The position numbers and the translations under genes were made by a program. Shown here piece by piece: positions 26,642-34,947 of a DNA stretch of 57,824 bases. The number at the start of each line of letters is the position of its first letter. Position 1 is the stretch's first letter. The DNA comes from Christiangramia sp. (GTDB lineage: Bacteria; Bacteroidota; Bacteroidia; Flavobacteriales; Flavobacteriaceae), in NCBI RefSeq assembly GCF_029937855.1, contig NZ_JAPYPC010000029.1, forward strand, positions 1 to 57,824. The letters are read 5' to 3'. The notes below the pieces were generated by a model that saw only the letters and a list, made by a program, of their open reading frames with translations, did no database searches and was not told the DNA's origin.

Positions 26642-26824
26642 ATGCTAAATAAAGGCATAAAATTTCTCATAGAAAATAAACTGACAGCTGTTTTACTGCT
26701 AGACTTTTTTGTTGGTTGGGGTATCGTTAACGCCCCATTCAACTACTCAATTTCCAGTTTTGCTCGGTTGCTACATCCGATGGTATTTACAGGGATTGCA
26801 GTAGCTTTAGTCGAAGTTTTTTAA
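26642..26824 (+). pseudogene. cusA (RND metal pump) N-terminal remnant
   Basis: The first 35 or so codons (MLNKGIKFLIENKLTAVLLL, then GWGIVNAPFNY) are the start of a CusA/CzcA-type RND pump, including its first membrane helix. Homology stops near 26746. The rest of the 60-codon frame (SSFARLLHPMVFTGIAVALV) is not RND sequence. The remaining 1,000 or so codons have been deleted. Confidence 0.75.
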
Positions 26825-26963
26825 TGATCTGTTTTATGGGCAGGATTGGTTTTTAGATTTCCACTTATTTGAAGAAAATTTAAGGGATTTAAGAACAATA
26901 AAAAAACATATCTGTTCATCAGGGGGTGGGGGTAATATTCTTTGTAAGTCCATTGGGACTGGT

Positions 26964-27170
26964 ACGTCATCAAAATCAACAGTAGGTGATGTACTTTGGA
27001 TGAAGGCAATGATTCAACACAACTCTATTGCTGTCTTGACGAGTAAAAGAGCCGAAATAAAAGACCCAGAAGCCAAAAAACTTGCTGAGGAAATTATGGA
27101 AGCGCAGTTGCGGGACATCGCACAAATGAAAATGATTATTTACAGATTGGAAAACCAAAAAGAGGAATAG
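26964..27170 (+). pseudogene. DUF305 protein, C-terminal remnant
   Basis: From about 26979 the plus strand reads TVGDVLWMKAMIQHNSIAVL, then TSKRAEIKDPEAKKLAEEIM and so on to a TAG at 27170. This is the second half of a DUF305 (ferritin-like, copper-site-linked) protein; its WMxAMIxHHSIA motif has one His changed to Asn. The N-terminal membrane part is missing and no start codon exists. The preceding stretch to the cusA stub is not identifiable. Confidence 0.7.
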
Positions 27171-27442
27171 TCCTTGTACTATTTCTTTTAAAACTAATAT
27201 TATGAAATAAGCATAAACAAATTTTATCATTGTATACCAACCGATATGATTAAATTTTTTATGCGAATTCCTGAATGTGCAGAAATTTTTAGTTTCTCAT
27301 TTTCAAAAAACTATAAAATTTTAAACAGATAAAAAAGAATTTAATATTTTTAGGCCTGGCTTTAATAGCTGGGCTACTGGGAGGATGGCTTATATTTGGA
27401 GGGTCAGGAAATGATGAAAAGGCGCTAAAGGACTTATCCGAT
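27171..27442 (+). other. Region upstream of the RND adaptor, with its untranslated-looking N-terminus
   Basis: No gene to 27316. From 27317 the frame of the adaptor is open and encodes a typical N-terminal anchor (IKKNLIFLGLALIAGLLGG, then WLIFGGSG) before the first ATG at 27443. The codon at the expected start (27329-27331) is ATA, not ATG. Confidence 0.6.
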
Positions 27443-29140
27443 ATGTCAGATACGCACGACCATTCAGAAGAAACTGCTGAACAGATGTGGACCTGCTCAA
27501 TGCACCCACAGATTATGCAACCCGAGCCTGGAGATTGCCCAATTTGCGGAATGGACTTGATTCCAGCTGAGGCTGGAGCAGACGGTCTGTCTGCGGATGA
27601 GATTAAGATGACCGAAAATGCGATGGCGCTGGCCAATATACAAACATCGGTCGTAGGACAAGGTCAGATGGGAAATGGCACCTTAAAACTATCTGGAAAG
27701 ATAAAGGCCAATGAAGAATCCAATGCCGTGCAGGTCACCTATTTTGGCGGAAGAATTGAAAACCTTTACGTTAATACTACAGGAGAACGTGTAGGTGCCG
27801 GACAGCGCTTGGCAACCATTTACTCACCCGAATTAGTTTCTGCACAACAAGAATTGCTCACGGCAGCATCGTTGAAGGAATCACAGCCAGCACTCTATAA
27901 AGCTGTGAGGAACAAACTAAAGCTTTGGAAACTTTCAGAAAAACAAATCAATGCTATAGAGAATGCAGGAAAAGTTCAAGAAAACTTTCCCGTATATGCC
28001 ACAGTATCCGGAACGGTAACAGAAAAGATGGTAGAAGAAGGTGACTATGTCAAACAAGGCCAACCATTATATAAGATAGCAAATTTAAATACGGTTTGGG
28101 CAGAATTTGATGCCTATGAAAACCAAATTACTTCACTAAAAGAAGGCCAGACAGTAAAAGTTACTGCCAATGCCTATCGAAATGAAGTATTCGATGCAAA
28201 AGTTTCATTTATTGATCCTTTATTAAATTCTTCTACACGTACCATCGTAGTTAGAGCAGTACTTAATAATAAAAATGATTTGTTCAAACCTGGGATGTTC
28301 GTAGAAGGTTTAATTGAAAGTACCCAACCAAATGCTACCAATACTGTTTCTATTCCTTCTACAGCAGTTATGTGGACGGGAGAACGTTCTGTGGTGTACG
28401 TTAAAACAAACCCAGACCAACCTGTTTTCGAAATGAGGGAAGTACGGTTAGGTAATTCTAATGGTGATACCTATACCATTCTTGATGGTCTTGAAAATGG
28501 CGATGAAGTGGTTACTAATGGAACGTTTACAGTAGATGCTGCTGCACAATTACAAGGTAAAAAAAGTATGATGAACTCAGCTGGTGGCAAGACAATGACC
28601 GGCCACGAAGGCCATCTGGGAATGCAAGGTGTTACTGCCGAGGATAATATGAACAGCACCAATCATTCACAAATGAATGAAAGGATTGAAGTTTCCAGCA
28701 AATTTCAAGGCCAGTTAAAACAGGTTTTTGATGATTATATTCTTTTGAAAGATGCTTTGGTTAATGATGATGCCAAAAATGCACAGCGAGCAGGAAAGCA
28801 AATCACACAGTCATTGAAAAATGTAGATATGAAGTTGTTGTCCGATGACAAAGCACATAACCATTGGATGACCATTCAAAAGGAATTGCAGAATTCTGCA
28901 ACAGCTATTACCAATAAATCAGATATTTCCGAGCAAAGAGACCATTTTAAACATTTATCTGCACATATGATAAGTAGTATCCAGCTTTTTGGAGTAAACC
29001 AAAAAGCCTACAGCCAATTTTGTCCAATGGCAAATGATAACAATGGTGCTTACTGGTTGAGTTTGGAGGAAGAAATTCGAAATCCTTATTATGGACAAGC
29101 AATGTTGAACTGTGGCGAGATTAAGGATACAATTGAGTAA
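27443..29140 (+). CDS. cusB: RND efflux periplasmic adaptor (CusB type) with HMBD and DUF3347
   Basis: A 565-residue (from ATG) membrane-fusion protein. Residues 16-38 are a heavy-metal-binding domain (WTCSMHPQIM ... CPICGMDL). The middle has biotinyl-lipoyl/hairpin/barrel segments (GRIENLYVNTTGERVGAGQR, VTEKMVEEGDYVKQGQPLY). Residues about 430-560 are a DUF3347 domain ending FCPMANDN ... NPYYGQAMLNCGE, which may bind copper. In CusBA systems it links the inner-membrane pump to the outer-membrane channel. Here its partner cusA is only a stub (26642-26746), and the natural signal/anchor region upstream lacks an ATG, so export is doubtful. A CusA-like gene at the right edge could in principle supply a partner. 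Confidence 0.85.
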   Translation: MSDTHDHSEETAEQMWTCSMHPQIMQPEPGDCPICGMDLIPAEAGADGLSADEIKMTENAMALANIQTSVVGQGQMGNGTLKLSGKIKANEESNAVQVTYFGGRIENLYVNTTGERVGAGQRLATIYSPELVSAQQELLTAASLKESQPALYKAVRNKLKLWKLSEKQINAIENAGKVQENFPVYATVSGTVTEKMVEEGDYVKQGQPLYKIANLNTVWAEFDAYENQITSLKEGQTVKVTANAYRNEVFDAKVSFIDPLLNSSTRTIVVRAVLNNKNDLFKPGMFVEGLIESTQPNATNTVSIPSTAVMWTGERSVVYVKTNPDQPVFEMREVRLGNSNGDTYTILDGLENGDEVVTNGTFTVDAAAQLQGKKSMMNSAGGKTMTGHEGHLGMQGVTAEDNMNSTNHSQMNERIEVSSKFQGQLKQVFDDYILLKDALVNDDAKNAQRAGKQITQSLKNVDMKLLSDDKAHNHWMTIQKELQNSATAITNKSDISEQRDHFKHLSAHMISSIQLFGVNQKAYSQFCPMANDNNGAYWLSLEEEIRNPYYGQAMLNCGEIKDTIE

Positions 29141-29184
29141 TTCTTTCAAAAAATAGCACGATTTTTTTACTTGAAAATAAGATT

Positions 29185-29343
29185 ATGAGTGAAAATAGAA
29201 GAAATAGAAGAAAAGACAAAAACAAGAAAATGATACAACCTAAAAGTAATACCATTACCACAAGGGAAAAAATTTACGGTATTATTGCTATGGTTATCTT
29301 ATTTCTCGCAGCTTTATTCGCAACCATCTATATAAGCTTTTAA
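29185..29343 (+). CDS. Small single-helix membrane protein
   Basis: A 52-residue frame starting MSENRRNRRKDKNKKM, strongly basic, then a single membrane helix (IYGIIAMVILFLAALFATIY) at the C-terminus. Located in the gap between the adaptor and the second HMA-AraC gene, in the same direction. The basic-then-hydrophobic design looks like a real small protein, but no family is recognised. Confidence 0.5.
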   Translation: MSENRRNRRKDKNKKMIQPKSNTITTREKIYGIIAMVILFLAALFATIYISF

Positions 29344-29388
29344 AACTTTAATACGTGGAAGATCAATGTTTAAAAAACTATAACAACT

Positions 29389-29955
29389 ATGTCGAATACT
29401 ATTTACATAAAAAATATGGTCTGTCCAAGATGCATTTCGACAGTATCACGGGTCTTACGTGATTTAAATCTTGAATTTAAGGCGATTAAGTTGGGCGAAG
29501 TAGAATTGGTATCAATACTTGAGGAAACGGAAAGAAACGCTTTAGCCGAAAAACTTCAAGACTCTGGTTTCAATATAATTAATGACCGTAAAGCACAGCT
29601 TATCGAGCAAATGAAAACTTTGGTTGTGGAGAAAGTACATCATTCCAATCAAGAGCCCGATTTAAAATGGGCAGATACTGTTACAGGCGAACTAAACTTA
29701 GATTATAAATATTTAAGTTCCCTATTCTCGTCAGTAGAAAGCATAACGTTTGAGCAATACATTATCAACCAGAAGATTGAACGTGTTAAAGAACTTATTG
29801 TTTACGACGAATTAACCTTGAGTGAGATAGCATTTCAACTACATTATAGTAGCGTTGCGTACTTAAGCAATCAATTCAAAAAAGTAACGGGAATGACACC
29901 CACGCAGTTTAAGAAGTCCGTGGATAAAAACCGAAAATCATTGGATGAGATTTGA
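29389..29955 (+). CDS. HMA-like sensor domain fused to AraC-type regulator (second copy)
   Basis: A 188-residue paralogue of the protein at 24686-25267 with the same order: HMA-like fold with NMVCPRCIST (Cys12, Cys15) and LQDSGFNII, a helical linker, then an AraC double helix-turn-helix (LSEIAFQLHYSSVAYLSNQF, KKVTGMTPTQFKKSVD). It lies 106 bases before the CPC copper ATPase and reads towards it. Probably a Cu(I)-sensing activator or repressor of that unit. The small inverted repeat at 30033-30049 is a candidate site. Confidence 0.85.
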   Translation: MSNTIYIKNMVCPRCISTVSRVLRDLNLEFKAIKLGEVELVSILEETERNALAEKLQDSGFNIINDRKAQLIEQMKTLVVEKVHHSNQEPDLKWADTVTGELNLDYKYLSSLFSSVESITFEQYIINQKIERVKELIVYDELTLSEIAFQLHYSSVAYLSNQFKKVTGMTPTQFKKSVDKNRKSLDEI

Positions 29956-30032
29956 TATTAAAAAAATATATCAGCAAATTCTACAAATCATCAAGCATAT
30001 TACGTAACACATTAAAGTCTTTTAATCCTGAA

Positions 30033-30049
30033 ATTTGTATTGTACAAAT
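30033..30049. promoter_or_regulatory. 7-bp inverted repeat just before copA
   Basis: Arms ATTTGTA and TACAAAT with a TTG centre end 13 bases before the ATG of the copper ATPase. It could be an operator, possibly for the adjacent HMA-AraC protein; AT-rich chance pairing cannot be excluded. Confidence 0.35.
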
Positions 30050-30061
30050 AAAGATGGGTTT

Positions 30062-32320
30062 ATGGAGACAATTAATATATTTGAAACCGAAAAAAAGAAT
30101 CATAATCAGGGAATAAAAAAATCCTTCCCATTAACAGGGATGACCTGTGCAGCTTGTGCATCAAGCGTTGAATCTATACTTTCACATACCGAAGGTGTGA
30201 ACAAAGCCGAGGTTAACTTTGCCAGCAGTTCGGTATTGGTGGATTACGACGAAGGCACTACCGAAGAACAATTGCAAAATACTCTAAGACAGGTCGGCTA
30301 TGACATAATTATTGATGCCGAAGACCCTTCGGAAGTACAGCAAGAACTTCAGGAAAAGCATTATCAGGATATAAAAAAACGTACTATCTGGTCGGCAATC
30401 CTTACGCTACCCATTTTCGTGTTGGGAATGTTCTATATGCAATGGGAACCAGGTAAATGGATTTCTTTGGTATTAGCATTTCCTATACTCTTTTGGTTTG
30501 GACGCAGCTTTTTCATCAATGCCATCAAGCAGGCTAAACACGGTAAAGCTAATATGGATACTTTAGTCGCTTTGAGTACCGGAATCGCTTTCCTCTTTAG
30601 TGTATTTAACACTTTCTTTCCTGAATTTTGGTTGAGTCGTGGTATCGAGCCTAACGTATATTACGAAGCGGCTACCGTGATTATTACTTTTATTTCCTTG
30701 GGGAAACTATTGGAAGAAAAGGCGAAATCAAATACGTCTTCAGCCATCAAAAAACTAATGGGTCTTCAGCCTAAAACCCTTAAAATTATTGAGAATGGAG
30801 AAGAAAAGGAAATCCCAATTTCATCCGTACAAGTGGGTCAGACCATTTTGGTGCGTCCCGGAGAAAAGATTCCCGTGGATGGCGAAGTTTCCAAGGGAAG
30901 TTCGTATGTAGATGAAAGTATGATTACGGGAGAACCTGTTCCAGTTCAGAAATCCCAAGGGGAAAAGGTCTTCGCCGGTACGGTTAATCAGAAAGGAAGC
31001 TTTCAATTTACCGCTGAAAAAGTTGGTGGAGAAACCTTGCTTTCCCAAATTATTAAAATGGTTCAGCAAGCGCAAGGGAGTAAGGCACCGGTTCAAAAAC
31101 TGGTCGATAAGATTGCCGGTATCTTCGTTCCCGTGGTATTGGGTATTTCCTTTGTAACCTTCATCGTCTGGATGTCTATAGGTGGCGACAATGGCTTTTC
31201 ACAAGCCTTGTTGACCTCTGTAGCCGTGTTGATTATTGCTTGTCCCTGTGCCTTGGGCTTGGCAACGCCTACCGCCATAATGGTAGGTATCGGCAAGGGA
31301 GCAGAAAACAATATTTTGATAAAAGATGCCGAAAGTTTAGAACTTGGCCATAAAGTGAATGCAGTAATCCTTGATAAAACGGGGACGATTACAGAAGGAA
31401 AACCATTGGTAACCAACATACTTTGGAAGGACAAGCTTGAAAATCAGAACGATTACAAGAAAATTCTCTTGTCTATCGAAGCACAATCAGAACATCCCTT
31501 GGCAGAAGCCGTCGTCAATCATTTAAAAGAGGAAAATATTGTACAAGCAGAAATTATTTCCTTCGAAAGTATCACAGGAAAAGGCGTAAAGGCCCAATCA
31601 GAGAAAGGTTCAAAATATTATGTGGGCAACCATAAACTTATGGTTGAAAAGAATATTCAAATCGACGCTTCTTTGATACAAACAGCAGAAAGTCTGGAAG
31701 AGAAAGCAAAAACAGTCATATTTTTTAGTAACGAACATCAAGTTCTTGCGATACTTGCCATTGCGGACAAGATTAAAGAAACTTCAAAAAAAGCCATAGC
31801 TACGCTTCAAGAAAGAGGCATCGAGGTCTATATGCTCACGGGAGATAACAATAAAACGGCTTCTGCCGTGGCAAATCAAGTAGGGATTTCAAATTACCAG
31901 GGCGAAGTAATGCCTTCGGACAAAGCGGCTTTTGTCGAAAAATTACAGGCGGACGGAAAAATAGTCGCAATGGTTGGCGATGGTATCAACGATTCGCACG
32001 CTTTGGCGCAAGCCAATGTAAGTATTGCAATGGGTAAAGGTTCGGACATAGCAATGGATGTCGCAAAAATGACCTTGATAACGTCAGATTTGCAATCCAT
32101 CCCAAAAGCATTGGAACTGTCAAAAAGAACCGTGTTGGGCATACGTCAAAACTTATTTTGGGCATTCATTTATAACATCATCGGTATTCCAATTGCAGCG
32201 GGAATTCTGTATCCCGTAAACGGTTTTTTATTGGACCCGATGATTGCAGGCGCAGCAATGGCATTCAGTAGTGTATCTGTTGTTGCAAATAGCTTAAGAC
32301 TTAAACGAGTAAAACTTTAA
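30062..32320 (+). CDS. copA: Cu(I)-exporting P-type ATPase, CopA type (CPC)
   Basis: A 752-residue P1B-1 ATPase starting METINIFE; a TTG further up (30035) is a less likely start. One N-terminal HMA domain carries [10 protein letters not shown] (Cys29, Cys32). Membrane site CPC is Cys394-Pro-Cys396 and the phosphorylation site DKTGTIT has Asp438. The actuator motif is TGEP and the hinge motif [10 protein letters not shown]. It exports Cu(I)/Ag(I) from the cytoplasm. An HMA chaperone gene follows after 20 bases, the usual copA-copZ pairing. Confidence 0.95.
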   Translation: METINIFETEKKNHNQGIKKSFPLTGMTCAACASSVESILSHTEGVNKAEVNFASSSVLVDYDEGTTEEQLQNTLRQVGYDIIIDAEDPSEVQQELQEKHYQDIKKRTIWSAILTLPIFVLGMFYMQWEPGKWISLVLAFPILFWFGRSFFINAIKQAKHGKANMDTLVALSTGIAFLFSVFNTFFPEFWLSRGIEPNVYYEAATVIITFISLGKLLEEKAKSNTSSAIKKLMGLQPKTLKIIENGEEKEIPISSVQVGQTILVRPGEKIPVDGEVSKGSSYVDESMITGEPVPVQKSQGEKVFAGTVNQKGSFQFTAEKVGGETLLSQIIKMVQQAQGSKAPVQKLVDKIAGIFVPVVLGISFVTFIVWMSIGGDNGFSQALLTSVAVLIIACPCALGLATPTAIMVGIGKGAENNILIKDAESLELGHKVNAVILDKTGTITEGKPLVTNILWKDKLENQNDYKKILLSIEAQSEHPLAEAVVNHLKEENIVQAEIISFESITGKGVKAQSEKGSKYYVGNHKLMVEKNIQIDASLIQTAESLEEKAKTVIFFSNEHQVLAILAIADKIKETSKKAIATLQERGIEVYMLTGDNNKTASAVANQVGISNYQGEVMPSDKAAFVEKLQADGKIVAMVGDGINDSHALAQANVSIAMGKGSDIAMDVAKMTLITSDLQSIPKALELSKRTVLGIRQNLFWAFIYNIIGIPIAAGILYPVNGFLLDPMIAGAAMAFSSVSVVANSLRLKRVKL

Positions 32321-32340
32321 TAATAAATAAATTCAATACT

Positions 32341-32559
32341 ATGAAAACTTTAAAATTTAAAACAAATATCAATTGTGGTGGGTGTGTATCAAAAGTAACC
32401 CCTTTTTTAAACAAACAAGAAGGTGTAGAAAGTTGGGAAGTAGATACCTCTAATCCTGATAAAATCCTAACCATTGAAAGCGATGGTGCAACCGAAGAAG
32501 ATGTAAAATCGGTTTTGCAAAAAGTGGGATTTAAAGCGGAAAGTTTAGATTCAAATTAA
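32341..32559 (+). CDS. copZ: HMA-domain copper chaperone, CopZ-like
   Basis: A 72-residue HMA domain with INCGGCVSKV (Cys12, Cys15), placed 20 bases after copA. It would shuttle Cu(I) to the HMA domain of that ATPase. Related in size and motif to the chaperone at 23405-23623 on the opposite strand. Confidence 0.9.
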   Translation: MKTLKFKTNINCGGCVSKVTPFLNKQEGVESWEVDTSNPDKILTIESDGATEEDVKSVLQKVGFKAESLDSN

Positions 32560-32562
32560 TAG

Positions 32563-33327
32563 ATGTTCCTTAATGGCTTCATCAATATGACGTACACCCT
32601 TATTTTCGGACTTATTCTTCTGTTCATATTTTTTCTTGTTTCGAGAATTGGAGGAAAAAAGGTCGAGTCCTTTACCGAACAATGGCATCCTTTGCTGAAG
32701 GAAAATGTACTTTTTTATCGGAACCTTTCCACAGAAAAACAGGTGGTTTTTCAGCAAAAAATGATGCTGTTTTTAAGTGAGGCCTATATCGACACTGTGA
32801 AGCTTGAATTGGAAGAATTGGACAAGATTTTAATTGCGGCAAGCGCAGTAATCCCTGTTTTTGGCTTCGAAGAATGGCACTACACCAATTTAAGCGGCAT
32901 CCTTTTATATCCAGATAAATTTAATGAGGATATGCACTCTAGTAGTAAGGATAACGCATGGAATATTGGTGGAATAGTTGGGAATGGAAGGTTCGAGAAA
33001 CAGATGATACTTCCTAAAAAAGCATTATACCACGGCTTTAAAAATACCAGCGATAAAAGTAATACCGGCATACACGAATTCGTACATCTTATAGATAAGT
33101 TGGACGACAGAACAGACGGTGTGCCAGAACAGCTAAGGGAACATCAATATGCAATACCTTGATTAAATTTAATCCATGAAGAGATGAAAGCGATAAATGA
33201 TAACCATTCTGCTATTAGAAAATATGGAGGAACCAATCAAGCTGAATTCCTGGCCGTTGCTTCAGAGTATTTTTTTGAACGTCCAGACTTCCTAAAAAAG
33301 AAACATCCCGAATTATTCAAAATGTGA
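32563..33327 (+). pseudogene. MtfA/M90-family zinc peptidase with premature stop
   Basis: An N-terminal membrane helix (TLIFGLILLFIFFLV) and an M90/MtfA-type domain with the zinc motif GIHEFVHLIDKLDD (His171, Glu172, His175). At codon 200 a TGA stands where the family has Trp (YAIP-stop-LNLIHEEM). The same frame then continues to 33327 with AEFLAVASEYFFERP, which carries the third zinc ligand region. The 199-residue product would lack that ligand. Otherwise undamaged, so the mutation seems recent; suppression by readthrough is possible. Confidence 0.85.
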
Positions 33328-33588
33328 TTAAATGTTTTAATCAAAAAATGACTGATGTTGCCTAAAGATGTGAGGTCTTAAAATGGATTGATAAGAACAG
33401 AATGAAGAGGAGCACATTCATTAATTCTATCGTTTTTTGGTACTAGAAGCTTTTCCCAAAATGTTGAGCTCTGAAATTGTCACTGATGAAGTTGGATAAA
33501 CTTTAAGAGTAAAAGCATATTTAATTCTACAGAAGACCGAGCTGTAAAACGGATTGCTTTTTTCACTAAATTCGCTGCGCTATTCAAA
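33328..33588. other. Gene-free AT-rich stretch
   Basis: About 260 bases between the broken mtfA and the next exported protein. I see no open frame with family likeness, no hairpin terminator and no clear TTTG / TAnnTTTG promoter. Confidence 0.4.
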
Positions 33589-33963
33589 ATGGGAAAAAAG
33601 ATTCAAATAGTGATAATTGTACTTACCCTTGGCATTTTTTTAGTGCCAACGAGCGTATGGGCACATATTGATCTTTCCCACCCATCTGAAAAAATCAGTT
33701 GTGCAGATAGTGCAGAACACTCAAAGAGCGATTGTTGCAAGGGTCATAAAAGCCAAGACAAGAAAGAAAAGGATTGCGATGGAACCTGTGGAAGTATTTC
33801 CTGCCATTGCCCATCAACCACAATTTTACCAATAAATTATTCTTCAACTTCAGAAGCATCAAATCCTGTTGCTATGGCTGCTTTCAAAAATCTTTGGAAC
33901 TATGCAAAACAACAGCCAAAACCAGTCTATTTCCAGATTTGGTCCCCGCCAAAATTAAGTTAG
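33589..33963 (+). CDS. Cys/His-rich exported protein
   Basis: A 124-residue protein with a signal peptide (KIQIVIIVLTLGIFLVPTSV-WA) and a Cys/His-rich mature part (AEHSKSDCCKGH, KDCDGTCGSISCHCPS), then a non-polar C-terminal half ending WSPPKLS. The shape (signal, CC, proline end) recalls HYC_CC_PP proteins, but the motifs do not match well. Probably binds copper in the periplasm. It heads a unit with the DUF3347 protein and the multicopper oxidase. Confidence 0.65.
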   Translation: MGKKIQIVIIVLTLGIFLVPTSVWAHIDLSHPSEKISCADSAEHSKSDCCKGHKSQDKKEKDCDGTCGSISCHCPSTTILPINYSSTSEASNPVAMAAFKNLWNYAKQQPKPVYFQIWSPPKLS

Positions 33964-34056
33964 TTCATCTACCTTGACAGCCAAAGCTATGTCAGATTGA
34001 AAACGAACTTCTTGTTTTCAAAATTAAAACGTATCAAATAATTCAAATCTTTTATA

Positions 34057-34917
34057 ATGAAATCAATATTTAACATATTGATAGTGCTATCGGTGGTGCT
34101 ATCAACAACTACGGGCTTCGCCCAAATTAAAAACCCAACAAGGGAAACTGTAAAAATTCTCGGTAACTGCGATACGTGTAAATCAGCTATCGAAAATGCG
34201 GGAAAGCTTAAAAATGTGGCCAGCGTTACTTGGAACAAGGACAGCAAAATGGCAGAAATAAGCTTCGATTCCGAAAAAACAAATCGGGACGAAATATTAA
34301 AACGCATCGCGTTGGCAGGTTATGACAACGACGAATATCTGGCACCGGATGCTGCTTATGCACAACTTGCCGAATATTGCAAGTACGAAAGACAGCAAAA
34401 GCAGCCCATAAGGGCTATGGACCATACCAAAATGGAGAAGAAAAAAAATAAACCAATGGAAGAAATGACAATGCCTGAAATGACGGAAACAAATCCAATG
34501 GAAGCCGTGTTCAATAATTATTTTGCTATAAAAGATGCCCTGGTAAAAACCAATGCGACGATAGCGAATGGAAAATCTGCGGAATGGTTGACTATATTAA
34601 AAAACTTGAAAACAGAAGCGTTGACGGCGGAAGGGCAAACCGCTGTAACCAAGGTAATGCCATCTTTAATGGAAGCCGCAAAAAGCATTGCAGCAACCAA
34701 GGATATTGGCAAGCAACGGGAAACATTCAAGGTTCTGTCAAAATATATGCACGATATAATTTCTGTTTACGATACCAATGAGACCCTTTATTACCAATAC
34801 TGCCCAATGCAGGATGCCAATTGGTTGAGCAAGGACAAGACCGTTAAAAATCCCTATTATGGTTCTCAAATGTTAAGCTGTGGCTCTACCGTGGAAACTA
34901 TTGACACTAAAAATTGA
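34057..34917 (+). CDS. Periplasmic HMA + DUF3347 copper-binding protein
   Basis: A 286-residue protein: signal peptide (to about residue 22, ending GFAQ), an HMA-like domain with LGNCDTCKSA (Cys38, Cys41), a Met/Lys-rich linker (KMEKKKNKPMEEMTMPEM), then DUF3347 (FNNYFAIKDALV, YYQYCPMQDANW, NPYYGSQMLSCG). The same DUF3347 ends the RND adaptor at 27443-29140. A periplasmic copper carrier feeding the multicopper oxidase 31 bases downstream is likely. Confidence 0.82.
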   Translation: MKSIFNILIVLSVVLSTTTGFAQIKNPTRETVKILGNCDTCKSAIENAGKLKNVASVTWNKDSKMAEISFDSEKTNRDEILKRIALAGYDNDEYLAPDAAYAQLAEYCKYERQQKQPIRAMDHTKMEKKKNKPMEEMTMPEMTETNPMEAVFNNYFAIKDALVKTNATIANGKSAEWLTILKNLKTEALTAEGQTAVTKVMPSLMEAAKSIAATKDIGKQRETFKVLSKYMHDIISVYDTNETLYYQYCPMQDANWLSKDKTVKNPYYGSQMLSCGSTVETIDTKN

Positions 34918-34947
34918 ATTCAATAAAATTTGATTTTTGATACCAAA

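Noticed and set aside
26747-26824. The second half of the 60-codon frame after the cusA stub as a real protein domain
   Set aside because: It is out of register with any known RND sequence and shows only generic hydrophobic residues.
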